Assembly: GCA_032164295.1 (NCBI GenBank) | Contig: JAJHTX010000008.1 | Span: forward strand, 1,302,001 to 1,366,000 | DNA length: 64,000 nt | Direction of reading: 5' to 3' | DNA from: Inonotus obliquus | Taxonomy: Eukaryota > Basidiomycota > Agaricomycetes > Hymenochaetales > Hymenochaetaceae | In this document: positions 47,894 through 58,640 of the stretch, piece by piece | Layout: every line of letters begins with the position of its first letter | Numbering within the stretch: the stretch's first letter is position 1 | Position numbers and translations under genes: made by a program | Notes under the pieces: generated by a model | Database searches by the model: none | Told to the model about the DNA's origin: nothing | Seen by the model: only the letters and a program-made list of their open reading frames with translations

Positions 47894-50216
47894 CTACCTA
47901 TGACCTTCGACCCGCTGTAATGCAATTTGTAACCTCGCATTCTGTTTTGCATCCATCTTATTACTTCCTCTTCCTTCTATCACTTTCCCACTTTCTGAAT
48001 CTAGCAAGCAAAGTGGTAAGTAATCGTTGACAGGTGGAGGTCGGGGTCCGAGTACAAGATGATGTATTCGTATACCTCCCCGCCCCCGGGAGGGTGGAGT
48101 CTGTGTGGGACGGAGGCCCTACGAATCCGCCATCCTCCACTCGGACCCCGACCTCCAGATGCAACTGTAAAGGGTGCCTACCGTGAATTGTATAGATCCA
48201 TGTCGGAGTATGGTCATCACCTATCATCCGAAACGAGTCTGACTGCGGGATGCTACCTGGGTCTGCGCAATACCGCGAGGGAGACTTTGCGCACTTCCCG
48301 CCTATCAAAAATTCAGCATACACAAAGACAGTCGCTATATGTAACAAAACTGACATAGAATGGCAAGCGCTTTTGTTGAAGCCTCCTTCTTAGCTTCCGA
48401 TTTCTTCCAGCCTGACCCTGTGGCAATCTCCTCTCCATCAACTGCCAAAGGGGAATTCATCTTTGCGCGGAGAAAGTGTCGGAGGTGGCACGTACGTTTG
48501 ATCACCCAATTCCACGTCCTTTGTTCAATAGAGCCAGATGCGAAGCAATTCTGCGTGACGCGATGCCCTAATCCTCGTCGAGCAATGTAGTTGTTGAGTT
48601 CAACTGTTACACGAAGGTAACACGAATCAACTTAGCGCATGTCAAGTGGGGAGCGACCTCTGCACCTCACCTGTAGGGCAAACTGAAGGTGCCCTGGCTT
48701 GACTCAGTTGCGCGCTTTTTGGTGAAACGCTGGGATGAGGCGGGGCTCGTTCCCGGGCAGTAGCACTTCCATTTATACCATCCGAAGTTGATTGAGTTGA
48801 TGCAGAGATAGACCTCCGACTTACACGCATACCGTCAAAGCTGGGTCTTTCTGAAGGCCCCGGTTCGGATGATAGGCGGATCGAACTGAGCTTGCTCGAG
48901 ATCGTAACCATATCGTCGTCCGATTCTATCAAGTTGCCTGGATACGAGGCAGATGGCTTGATGTCTGTAGTCGGCGGGGCATCACTGCTGCCGAATTGTT
49001 TCCTCAGATCTCTAAAGAATAGTCAATACGAGCGTAAGTGAGAGATTCAAATCTACTTTCCCAATTTCCTCCAGTACCGCTGTAATAGTCGGCCTTTGTG
49101 CTGGTTCAAATGCACAGCAGCGCAGCCAAAGATATCGTATCGCATCTGTGAATTTATTCCAACTGTCATGTTGGGCTGCGTGGAATGTAGGGTGCTTTCT
49201 CTTTCCCAAAAAGTCTGCGGCTTCGGATGAGCTCTTGAACGGACTCCTTCCAGAGAATATTTCCTGATCATAACTTTATAAAGATAAACTTGTGCAACAT
49301 TCCAAGTACCGACTTGCCTGTATAAGTACTCCATATGTCCAAATGTCGCTACTTTTAGATCGTTTGGATCCGGGAGCGGGAAATTTGTTGGGGTCTGCGA
49401 AATACTCGGGGGGCATCCAGCGATAATTTCCTCGGCAAGCCTCTGAAATGGAAGTTTCATCGCCTTCAATGTGCTTTGATATGCCGAAGTCGGTCAATAG
49501 TGCTCTGAGATCATCCGAGACCAGAATATTCACCTAGGATGGTATAAAATAGTGAACCAGAGCTAACGTTACTACGGAATGATACTCACAGCTCGCAAAT
49601 CTCCATGGATAATGTCATTGTCATGAAGATATGCAATACCTTGTGCAATGTCCTCGATCTGTGTGATATTGATTAGACAGAGCATTGAAGACATTGATAG
49701 CTGACTCACTAAACTGAGGAAATCGGCATGCTTGTTGGTTTTCGCATAGTTTTTGATGTTTCCGTTTTTCTGCCACCGGGTGACAAAGGACGGTACAGTA
49801 CTGTCGGGTCGAACGTAACAAATACCCTCCAATTGTAGTATGTTTGGATGCTTGAGTCGGTGCCAAACATCATATTCCTCCTTGGCTATTTCCTCTATCT
49901 GAATAGTACACAAGCATTAGTCCCGATAACGATTGAATTCAAGCCTCATCTCTTACATTGGTGAAACAGTGTTTATGAAGCACCTTAACCGCGACGGGGA
50001 CACCGTTGAGAGAACATCGATAGACTATACCGAAGCCTCCACTCTCCACAGGATCATCCAGGGTAAGTCCCTCCAGCTGCCTCGTACAATCGAAAGCATA
50101 CTGGAATTTAGGACGAGTGATAGCAGACTGAGTAGCGCAAATCATTGTTGACACTGACCAACTTGGAGATCGCAACTGGATATTTATCCGTCGGATTAAA
50201 ATTCGCATTAAACATT
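47894..50216 (-). CDS. Protein kinase with two C-terminal dsRNA-binding domains (K1)
   Basis: Kinase part: 'SGGFGIVYRC' (glycine loop), 'VPVAVKVL' (catalytic Lys), 'IIHGDLRA' and 'VNILVSDD' (catalytic loop, HGD for HRD), 'LTDFGISK' (DFG), 'RWMPPEYF' (APE position). A Ser-rich linker runs to 'ARAPSVCPT'. There a GTGAGG donor leads to an exon with 'VELNNYIARRGLGHRV' and 'QRTWNWVIK'. A 54-nt intron leads to 'LDGEEIATGSGWKKSEAKK', which completes dsRBD1. Further exons give 'MIGDDHTPTWIYTIH' and, after a 181-nt intron (48001-48181), 'VIEGRGSNKMDAKQNARLQI', which completes dsRBD2; the stop is at 47894-47896. All junctions keep frame. The start at 50216 ('MFNANFNPTDKYPVA') is provisional, and an upstream exon is possible. 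Kinase plus dsRBD suggests a dsRNA-responsive kinase; the target is unknown. Confidence 0.75.
48035..48157. repeat. Perfect 19-bp inverted repeat in the last intron of K1
   Basis: tggaggtcggggtccgagt at 48035-48053 and its exact reverse complement at 48139-48157, with an 85-bp GC-rich loop. Both arms lie within the 181-nt intron 48001-48181, so the pre-mRNA could form a strong hairpin. It might be a small TIR element, but no target duplication was identified. Confidence 0.75.
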
Positions 50217-50807
50217 GACAGCGAGTCCGCACCCTGAGATAGCGCCTAAATATGACCGTGAGAATCAGTCGTCTTATTGTCCTTGAACCCTAAAACAGCG
50301 CTTAAGGCACAGCAGTTCGAGAGTTCGAGTCCAAATATAGGATAGGAACAACATAGTAATGCTATAGCGGTGTACGCAGTGCACCTCAGTGCACCTGCAG
50401 AGATTAAGGTTCGTTGGCCAAGGACTGATTGCCAGCAGCTGTCCCTGAGATGAAGTAGATACATCCTTGATGCACGGATCCTAGAAGTCAAGCACGCGGA
50501 GTTCAGGACATATTTAGCAGTTCTTCCTTGTTCTCGAACGTTCTTCCTCCCCGAGTTGCCAAAATCCCGGCACGGAAAGTCCGCCTGCATCGCAAAGCGT
50601 AAGGGGTTTGTACGACAAGTATCGCATTAACATTAAAGAACGGTGAGCAATTGATGCGAATAGACGCTGAATTAGATGTAAGTAGAGTTCTTGAGAAGGC
50701 GTTAGCGCGTTTCCTTTGACAGATTCCAATAAATGGAACTAAACTACTCACCCGGGTATCATCCATGCAACACAATAACGTTCATGCACAGGATCCAAAT
50801 TTGAGGG
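50217..50807. other. Spacer 5' of K1 and 3' of the TPR gene
   Basis: On the minus strand an acceptor (CATATTTAG) at about 50245 would lead into 'ALSQGADSLSMF' in frame with K1, so a further 5' exon may lie here. None was identified with confidence. Confidence 0.35.
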
Positions 50808-53800
50808 TCATAAGCACCAGCCAACAGCAACGCCTAGATCACGAACTCCTCGAACTTCCGCCAGTCCGAGGGCGAACATGAGGCATTCTCTCTCACGATC
50901 TTTTCGGCCCTGCATGTTATAAGCTTTGGCAAGCAAATACCATGCTTCCGCGGCGTCCCAACCGGTTCCTCGAGTTAGTGCTTCCAACATTCCAGTCGCA
51001 ATGTCTAATGCACCATATGATTCGGCTCGAATGAGAGGTGATCGTGAGGTAAGGTAAAGGTTACAGAGGTGAACAGTTGCCGAAACGTCATCTGGTGATA
51101 TGAACAGAGCCTTCTGGAAGGCCTCGATCGCCTTGCCTTCTTCTCCTAGTACCGAGAAGTATAGTCCCAACTAAAGGCGCTTGTTGTCAGCAATCAAGAA
51201 CCTACTAGGAATTTACGGACGTACCTGTACCCACACAGCTTCATTCTCCTCGTCCAACGTCTCCGCTTCCTGTATAGCACCCCGTGTTTGATCAATCTTC
51301 TCAAGGCGTCTAAATGTTGCTGCGGACATCAGCCAAAGGTCACTTAGTAGCCTTCTTTCTTGGGTGTGTTTGACATAATTGGAATTATCCTGTGCGGTAG
51401 AAGGGAGTGGAGGCGGTGGAGGTGATGGTGGAGGTGAAGCGGTGTCACGTCCTCGCTCTGAACGAGGTATTCTTGAGCTAAAGGAGATGCGACGTCGCGA
51501 ATGTATGGATGAAGCTTGATAAGGACCTGCACGCGCTAACATCGCATGAAAGTCTGGTAAATTATGATGACGTCAGCACATCGCCACCACACGTTGCAAC
51601 GTAACAAATGCTTGAGTTACCTGGAGCAGAATTCGACCGGTGTAGGCTTATACTGCTTTTTGAGACACCATGTCCAATTTTCCTCGAAATCGTCTGCATT
51701 CGAGCTTGTTGCTTGTGCACCTGATTCTTAAGAATCTGCTGCACTCGTTTTCCCTTCTTGTCGCGGTCACTTTGTTGTGACTCGGTGGAATTTCTCTCCT
51801 TGCTTTTCCTTGCGCTTTGCGGAGCCTCTGGCAACCGATCTATGGATGTACGAACAGGAGAACGAATTGTCACAGTTTCGGCTGATACGGAGCTGATTGA
51901 CTGATTATTAGAGATCCCAAGTGACGATCCTTCTACAACACTACTCTGCAATTGCATCGATGCACGAGCGTTGCCCTCGGCGTACGCAGGTGTTGGCGTA
52001 CGACGAGCATCCGTGGAAGCCCGCGCGGAACCTGGTGATACGTGACGTGTCAAAACTGATAAATATCGAGACTGAATATGATAAGCTTACCTCCCTGAGA
52101 GATTGTGTCATGTCTCTGCGAGTACCACTCAAAAACTTCCAGCCAGCATGCTTCCACACTTTCGGGCCCTTCGACAAGCTCAGTAATGGCAATTTGTGTC
52201 ATCCGAAGCTGGAGCACGTATTCAAATAGCTGTCGACGTGTTGGTGGTGGGTGGCCCGGTATCGGTTTTAACAGACTTGATGCAGAAGGAAGTGACCGGG
52301 CATCTGGATCAAGTAAACTACCTAGCAATGCACGTTGTGGTGCAGTTGTCCCGTTCAACCCGTTACCTTCGGTGTGCGGCACAGATGAAGTAGGGGTTCG
52401 GTCTCCATTCGCAGTTCCAAAGTCTCTAGAAACTATACCATCCCTTATCAGCTCCTCCGAATCAGACCGTAACTCCATGTCCTCAATAATCTCAAGAGCA
52501 GCTTGTAAGACACCTTCCGCCTTCTTCCATTCACCCTGCTTGGCAGCGAGAAGCGCAAGAAGGTGCCAATTTCGAACTTCCTTGGGATCCGCTTCGACGG
52601 CTCGTCTACATAGTTCAGTAGCCTTCTGAAGGTCGCGCTCCGGAATAGGACGAGAAAGAGCAATCGCAGCATGGAAGCACGCGGAAGGTGTGGGATTTCG
52701 TTCAACAGCACGCATGAAGAGCTCAACTGAGATCGATAAAAGCGGTCCTCTCGTTATAGGTTCCTGCTCTACGGCTAGATCAGCATGGAAGAAGCCAATA
52801 AAGTATAAAGCTTTACCTCTGATCGCTAGGATGGATTTACATATGCCATCAGCAAGATCAACACTTGCTGTAAGCTCGTCATCTAGGCTGGCAACACGAT
52901 CCCGTGCGTATGCGACGAGTTCGGCCGCCTCGCGAATCTCTTTCACGCCTCCTGGGATACGACACAGCATCCGCGCGCCTTGGACCAACGTCTGTACCCA
53001 AAGTGCGTCCAGTTCCATTGTCATTATGTCGTGAGTGTCCTCCCCTTGCTCGTTCATTGTACCTGTTTCCCGAGCCTTTCTGACAAGTTGTATGTATAGA
53101 CGTAACACGCGCTTTGCAAGTTCATCATCTCCAGAAACATGAAGAAGTCGGAACATGTGTCGCAGAACGCGTGGTGAATTGAACGTAAGCCGTGTCGCCC
53201 ACCATAAAATCTACCAATGACGATCAGAGACGTAAAAAGCCTGTGCAAAACCAGAGACGTACATCAATTACCCAAGACGCTTGATCCGAAATTGATCCAC
53301 CTGCCTCCCAGGCTGCGACGCAATAGTCGACGAATTCCTCTACAAGTACGTTGTGCTCACCGGCGCTCGGGAAACGCGTCGTCTCAGTCAGGATAGCGCG
53401 ATACTCGTTTACCACCCCACGCATCTCATTGGTCCAAGTCGTTCTATCATGACTTTGCTTTGATCCCGCACTCAGGACGAGAGCGCGTATGTGCAGGGAA
53501 CAAATGATCGAACGGTGCACCGATTGGAAATTGGGTGGCCAATGGACGCTATGAATAGTGTATTTGCGAAAAACCGGCATTGTTGCTTCGATATCTTTAT
53601 GTCGAGCGGAAAGACTTATAGTCCGCCATAGGATACGCTCCGTCCAACGCCATAGTTCGGCGTATCTATTGAATGACTCAAAGCTTTCTCGACCCGTTCG
53701 TGGTGGAGGGGATTTTGGAACGGAGAATGCTTGAAGGAGACGAATGCCTTTATCGTAAGATGCTAACGCCTGAGAGGGCGATCCTGGAGTGAGACGTTCA

Positions 53801-54587
53801 TGGGCCATACCTGTGAATACGAGATTGCAGTTTTAGTTTTAGTAATTGTCAGGTTACCACGTCTAGATAGACTACTCGCCTTCTAAACATGCACTACGGA
53901 GCGCTTCCATAAGGACCCACGCATCGCTATCTCCAACTTCCGCGGGTGCCATTTGAACCGATGCTTGCGACGCGTTCTCCGTCCTTTCATCCGTTGATGT
54001 GACTAAAACGGTAGGATTCGCGGAAGTCAATTGGGTCATGAAAGCAACACCTGAGACATATTCAAGGCACTCCGAAGGTCTACTGAGGGCGTATGCGAAA
54101 AATGCCAACGTCTGCTTTACATACTAAAGAAGAAAATAATGAGAGACATCTGAGTGGAACTCAGAATTGACACGTACTTCGTCTGATGAGTTAAGCTGCT
54201 GCAGGCTCTCATACGCTCTCAGTGCATCTTCACGCCGTTCTTCAAGTAGAACACACTCGTCGCCCAATCCGAATCCGTCGACATCTAGGTGACTCTTTTC
54301 GACAACACCACCCGTAACAACACTTGTCGTGCTAAGTAGTAATGACAGAAAATATGTCTGGGACGCTGCTTCTGGCGCATCTGAAGTTTTGAACTTAGAA
54401 GACGGTCCCAGTAGACGTATTTCAAAGTACCTGGCTGTTTTGAGTGCTTCTTCGCTTTGCGAAAGAGCTCAGACCAAGGAAGAAAGGAGCCCGTGGGCGT
54501 CTTTCCTGCTGTTGAGGAATTCCAATGGCCTGCGGTAAGAGCTGCCTGGATCTGCTTCCAATAGTGAGTTGACTTAAGGTCCGCCAT
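50808..54587 (-). CDS. YPP1: TPR protein, YPP1/TTC7-like
   Basis: The ATG at 54587 gives 'MADLKSTHYWKQIQAALTAG' and 'LPWSELFRKAKKH', the opening seen in basidiomycete proteins annotated as cargo-transport protein Ypp1. A long alpha-helical body follows through about nine exons. The largest (about 52060-53156) holds TPR-like helices ('NPTPSACFHAAIALSRPI', 'ATELCRRAVEADPKEVRNWH', 'GEWKKAEGVLQAALEII'). A low-complexity basic and Ser-rich linker lies at about 51560-52050. The last exons carry clear TPRs ('LGEEGKAIEAFQKALFISPD', 'AEAWYLLAKAYNMQGRKDRE') and end at 50808. Ypp1/TTC7 scaffolds the PI4-kinase Stt4/PI4KA with Efr3 at the plasma membrane. It is a conserved housekeeping gene between kinase genes K1 and K2. 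The family call is from pattern, not search. Confidence 0.7.
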
Positions 54588-54845
54588 GAGCTACGCCAAT
54601 TTTGCGAGCTAGAGCATCTTGGTTGTTCGGTTTCAAAAGAGCAGGTCGGCTAACTCACAGTGTCACCGTTACTCAGAGAATTTCACCATGTTAAACCCAC
54701 TGATATTCACTCATCACGTGTCCGGGTAGTTGGATGTCGATCCTTCATACTGAACCCAATTACATAATTATTAAATTAAAACATGGAGGTGCATATACAG
54801 AGAATGTTGTTATGTCATACACTTCATGAGTCAGTGATATACAAC
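54588..54845. other. 5' flank of the TPR gene, including the left target duplication
   Basis: Holds the presumptive promoter of the TPR gene. The left copy of the target duplication agtgatatacaac is at 54833-54845. Confidence 0.5.
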
Positions 54846-55487
54846 GACTGGCTGAAGGAAACCACACCTTTCTTCATCACGGACCGAGCCTCCGCCGAGG
54901 CCATAGCCTCGGCGTACGCGCGGATGGAAGAAGAGGGCCTGGACACTCGCGACGACCACATAGACTTAGGGATCGCACGCAACTACGCTCAAGAGGAACT
55001 GGGACCAGAGGCGGAGACGCCTCTGGAATGGGCACGGCAACTCACAAGGTCAGATTCTTAATTGTTTATGACTCGGTTATGTTTCCCCCCCACCCGTTAA
55101 TACTACTCCCCCCACACTCCTATCTAACCTGTTTCCCTTATTTTCTTACTTTCCATTTTTCTCTAAGTCGTATGTTTATATGATTATGACCGGCCCTAAA
55201 CAAACTTGACCGAAACGGGCAATTTTTCGTAAATAACTTTATTAGGCTTACCTAAGTCTACAGTAAATACATTCAAAATAGTTTCTGTTACTCCTTCTAA
55301 TTCCCCTACCTCCCCAGCGTCGCGCCCTTTAGTCCTTTCTTTAGAGCACCATACTACTACCTTTTTCTCTGCTTTTCTTACTTCACCACTCTTAGAGTTC
55401 ACACCACCACGTAGATTTAGTCTGCCGCGCACTTGTAACTAGAATTACTGACGCGCGTAATAAATACATTTAAAAAAAAAAAAAAAA
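54846..55487 (+). mobile_element. 5'-truncated poly(A) retroelement, 642 bp, with 13-bp target duplication
   Basis: Flanked by agtgatatacaac at 54833-54845 and 55488-55500, and ending in a run of about 16 A. The left part is open and reads as the C-terminus of an element protein ('ITDRASAEAIASAYARMEEE', 'QEELGPEAETPLEWARQLT', stop at about 55061), fused by chance to host sequence upstream. The remaining ~420 bp is 3' untranslated sequence. Its last 155 bp are shared with 9531-9684 and 6888-7027. It is probably a LINE; no reverse transcriptase portion is present in this truncated copy. The encoded segment was not assigned to a domain. Confidence 0.85.
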
Positions 55488-55537
55488 AGTGATATACAAC
55501 AGGATAGATAGATACATCTGAGGCATGGTGTACAGCC

Positions 55538-57874
55538 CTACCAGTCATTCCAATGCTCCGCGGCTTTTCTAGCTGCTTCCTCTGTAGCCTTATTCTTTGA
55601 TGCTGCCGTGCCATGGGAAAGTCTTGATCCGTCTCCTGCCACAGGAGAAACACGGTACATCAGCGAGTTTAATAGAGAAGTTCCGAATAGTATTGAAACG
55701 TACTGTATAGAGTACAGGTCCAACTAGGGCTATGGTCTTCACCCATTATCTCGTATTCCATTCTAATTCTTTCCTTCAATCCGTGTGTAGCTAAGTAGCT
55801 GTTGAAGCTCGACAAGTAGTTGGGTGTGGCTTCGGTTGCCACATGCGGATTCTCTTCGTCTAATCGCCGGGTAAGTTGAGGACGAACTGCAGGTTGTTCC
55901 AAACTCACATAGCTTGACCAGAGTTTCTTGGGCCGCTTTTTCATCAGCACCCTTCTTCTTGAAGTCAGTACAACGAGCATACTCTTTCCCGTCGACTAGA
56001 TTCCAATTTCATCGTACTAGTCACATCTATCATTAACCAGAATCACATACTTGTAACGATCGCCGTAAATAGCGGTTGATGGTCATGGCCGACTGAGCTT
56101 CGTTCTACGTTCAGTGTCGTTAGCTTCTGCTTTGCCTTGTAGTTCAGCAAAGCAGTCATCCATGCTAGAATACAAAATGAGAGCCTCAGTAGCATTAGAC
56201 GGATCAGCGCGGGCAGCGTGCCTACAATTCACGGAAGCCAATGCCAAGTTAGGTTGTGGAGGAGGCGGAAACGCACTGAACGGCGACAGGGAGGTTGATC
56301 CTGGTCTTTCCTCGGGACTTGCGTTCGGCGAAGTTTGCGTTCCGTGTGCAGGTTGGGACGTTCCGGATTTATTCGTGTGTTTGCCTTTAGAGCCATTGTG
56401 ATGAGAGCCAGTGGGAACAAAACCATCCTGGGCATTCTCAAGCTTCACTCCATTGTTCCTCGATGGTCCCGATTCTAAGTACTCGTCAGATGCTGTATTC
56501 AAAACTCAGTCTTCAAATACCTGGGGTTGTATCATATCCCGAATCAGAACCTTCTCGAGGACTAGAGACACTTCCCGCATGAATTGAATTCGATCCGGAG
56601 GTCGAAGTCGTGTCAGTGCTGGTAATAGAGCCTCCTCTGGGCGGGTGGCACGGGAAATTGCTCCCTGTTGGGAATGCTCGATGATTTCTTCTTGCATCCA
56701 TCTCTTCCTTGATAGAAGAAGCGCTTTTACCGTTGATCGATTCTCTATTCTTGAGGTAAACGGGTCCAAACCCAGACGGTAGTTGATCACTAACCGGATG
56801 ACATATAAGAGCTCCTCCGTCGTCTTGCGCTCCGCGGGATCAATCTTCCAGCATAGGGAGCATATAAAGAGAACTATCTTCCTCAGATTTTCAAGATCAG
56901 GTCTCAGCGTATCCGGGAATTTCGGAACAATGCCTCGCCGGATTCGTTTTGGAACTCCCCCTAGTGATGTCCCGAGATACGGAACTTTTCCAGACCATAA
57001 CTCCTGGACATGAAATAAAATTACTTCAGGAGAAGTACAGAGGAACAGATTACAGGAACCCACAAAGATAGTCATCCCCAAGGACCATATATCACCCTCC
57101 TTGGTCGGATCATATGGTTTGTCATCTTCAATATGGGGAATGAATTCAGGTGGTATCCATCTCATTGCGGGAGTGACGTCCGTCTTGCCCCAGTTACCAT
57201 GTTTACCAAGCAAACAGATGATTCGAGACAAACCGAAATCAGCAAGGCAAGGAATGCCATCATTTCCGACGAAGATGTTGTCCTGCAATGCAGTCAGTAT
57301 ATGTATTTAAATGAAAATCGATGTACGCACGGCTCTAATGTCACCGTGAGCAACATTTCCCTCATGGAGGACTTGCACCCCTTCCACTATATGTTGAACC
57401 TGCAAGATGGTCAGCAGTTCAAATTGGCGGAAAGCATCCGAAAGTAGACGAACGAAAGGAAGGAAAGGAATGTCTTTCGTGTCCTTCACGTGTTCCTTTG
57501 CCATGATCGTCTGCTGATAAACAGGACTCGGAAGGATGCTATCCACGTATTCGCTGTATCCAATGATACGTGCGAAGTGGCTGGTATAGAAATTACGCTT
57601 CCAGAAATCGAGTGCCTTCAGAAATTCCTGTGGAATGGCTGCCCGTTAGCTACGCTTCTCTGACGCAAGAAGCATTGCTGAGAACCTTGGCGATAGTTTC
57701 CCCCTCACTGCGGGTTAGTGAGCCTTGGACAATATTTCCAAACATTTTGACCAAAACAAAATCCTTCCCCATTCTGACCCTATGCAAACTAAAGCCCGCC
57801 ATCGAGCACGAAGGAACAAGGGGAGTCTCAGCATCAAGACTGTCCGTGACATCGGCAATATAGACCAAGTCCAT
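55538..57874 (-). CDS. Protein kinase with two C-terminal dsRNA-binding domains (K2)
   Basis: Kinase part from the ATG at 57874: 'GKDFVLVKMF' (catalytic Lys) after a glycine loop that has lost the usual G-x-G-x-x-G, 'VQVLHEGNVAHGDIRAV' and 'QDNIFVGNDG' (catalytic loop), 'CLADFGLSRI' (DFG), 'RWIPPEFI' (APE position), and 'GDIWSLGMTIF'. A long P/S-rich linker follows (about 56160-56500). dsRBD1: 'LNYKAKQKLTTLNVERSSVG', then across an intron 'DGKEYARCTDFKKKGADEK' and 'AAQETLVKL'. A 49-nt intron leads to dsRBD2: 'NYLSSFNSYLATHGLKERIR', 'EIMGEDHSPSWTCTLY', then across a GTACGT...GGCAG intron 'GSRLSHGTAASKNKATEEAA' and 'RKAAEHWNDW', stop at 55538. A TATA-like box lies upstream at about 58007. The N-lobe is unusual and may affect activity. 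Confidence 0.75.
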
Positions 57875-58640
57875 TTCAGTCGATTCTAGTTCTGCAGACC
57901 ACGCAACGGTGGTGGGGCGTGAGACTGGTGTGAAACTTAGGAAAGGAGCTAAAGAGAACGTCGGACACGATAATCGGGAACTTAAGTGAGCGATGCGAGT
58001 GAGAGTTGTATATAACCCTTCCCCGCGATGCGTTGAGGTATGCGGGCGAGTTCATCGGAGCAACGACAGATCAAGTGATGCCACAAACTGGAAAATGCCG
58101 ATCATAATACCACATAAGGAACCAAGTAGGGTGGACTCATGACGGACGACAAGGTTGATAGATATCCATACCGCCCACAGTGTCCAGCACGCACCCACAC
58201 GACTACAACCCTGGATTCTTACGGTGCCGTGGCAATGAGGCTGTCTCTATCACTGCAACCTTATACAAAGGCGATGGATCATGAATAATAGAAGTTTGTC
58301 TAAATATACAAGCCAAGCTCATATTCTCGATTTCGAATTACATCTTCCACCGAGTATCCACGCACAGCGTCAAATAAAATCGTGAGAGTGAGGAATGGAA
58401 ATATCCCAAGGAGTCTTGAAGGAACCAACGACTAGGACGCTAGAAGTCTGCACTGGTAAGTCGATACTCGTGGTTCTATTATGGTAATGTTAACGACGGT
58501 AGATGAACTTCCTTCATGATATCAATCACGGAGTAAATATAGGGAACCTCTTTCTGAAACGCCACGACAATAGATATATATATATTCATCTTGATAAAGA
58601 GACAAATTAGTTATTAATCCAATAAACAGGCGCTTAAATT
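57875..58640. other. Intergenic region between K3 and K2
   Basis: Upstream of K2. A TATATA-like box on the minus strand (about 58007-58015) sits some 135 bp before the K2 start. No gene seen. Confidence 0.45.

Noticed and set aside
48165..48181. A 17-nt intron after the TWIYTIH segment of K1
   Set aside because: The longer 181-nt intron ending TTGCTAG leads to a proper dsRBD second half and a stop; the 17-nt option gives no domain match.
50300..50345. tRNA-like 'gttcgagtcc' box
   Set aside because: No matching acceptor, D or anticodon stems around it.
55196..55432. 78-codon minus-strand ORF also seen near 9388-9633
   Set aside because: It is the antisense of the shared 3' untranslated end of the retroelement; its recurrence reflects the element, not a gene.
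55865..55915. A 22-nt GTGAGT...CTGCAG intron between the two dsRBDs of K2
   Set aside because: A normal 49-nt intron with the same donor and a later GATTAG acceptor gives the same frame, so no ultra-short intron is needed.
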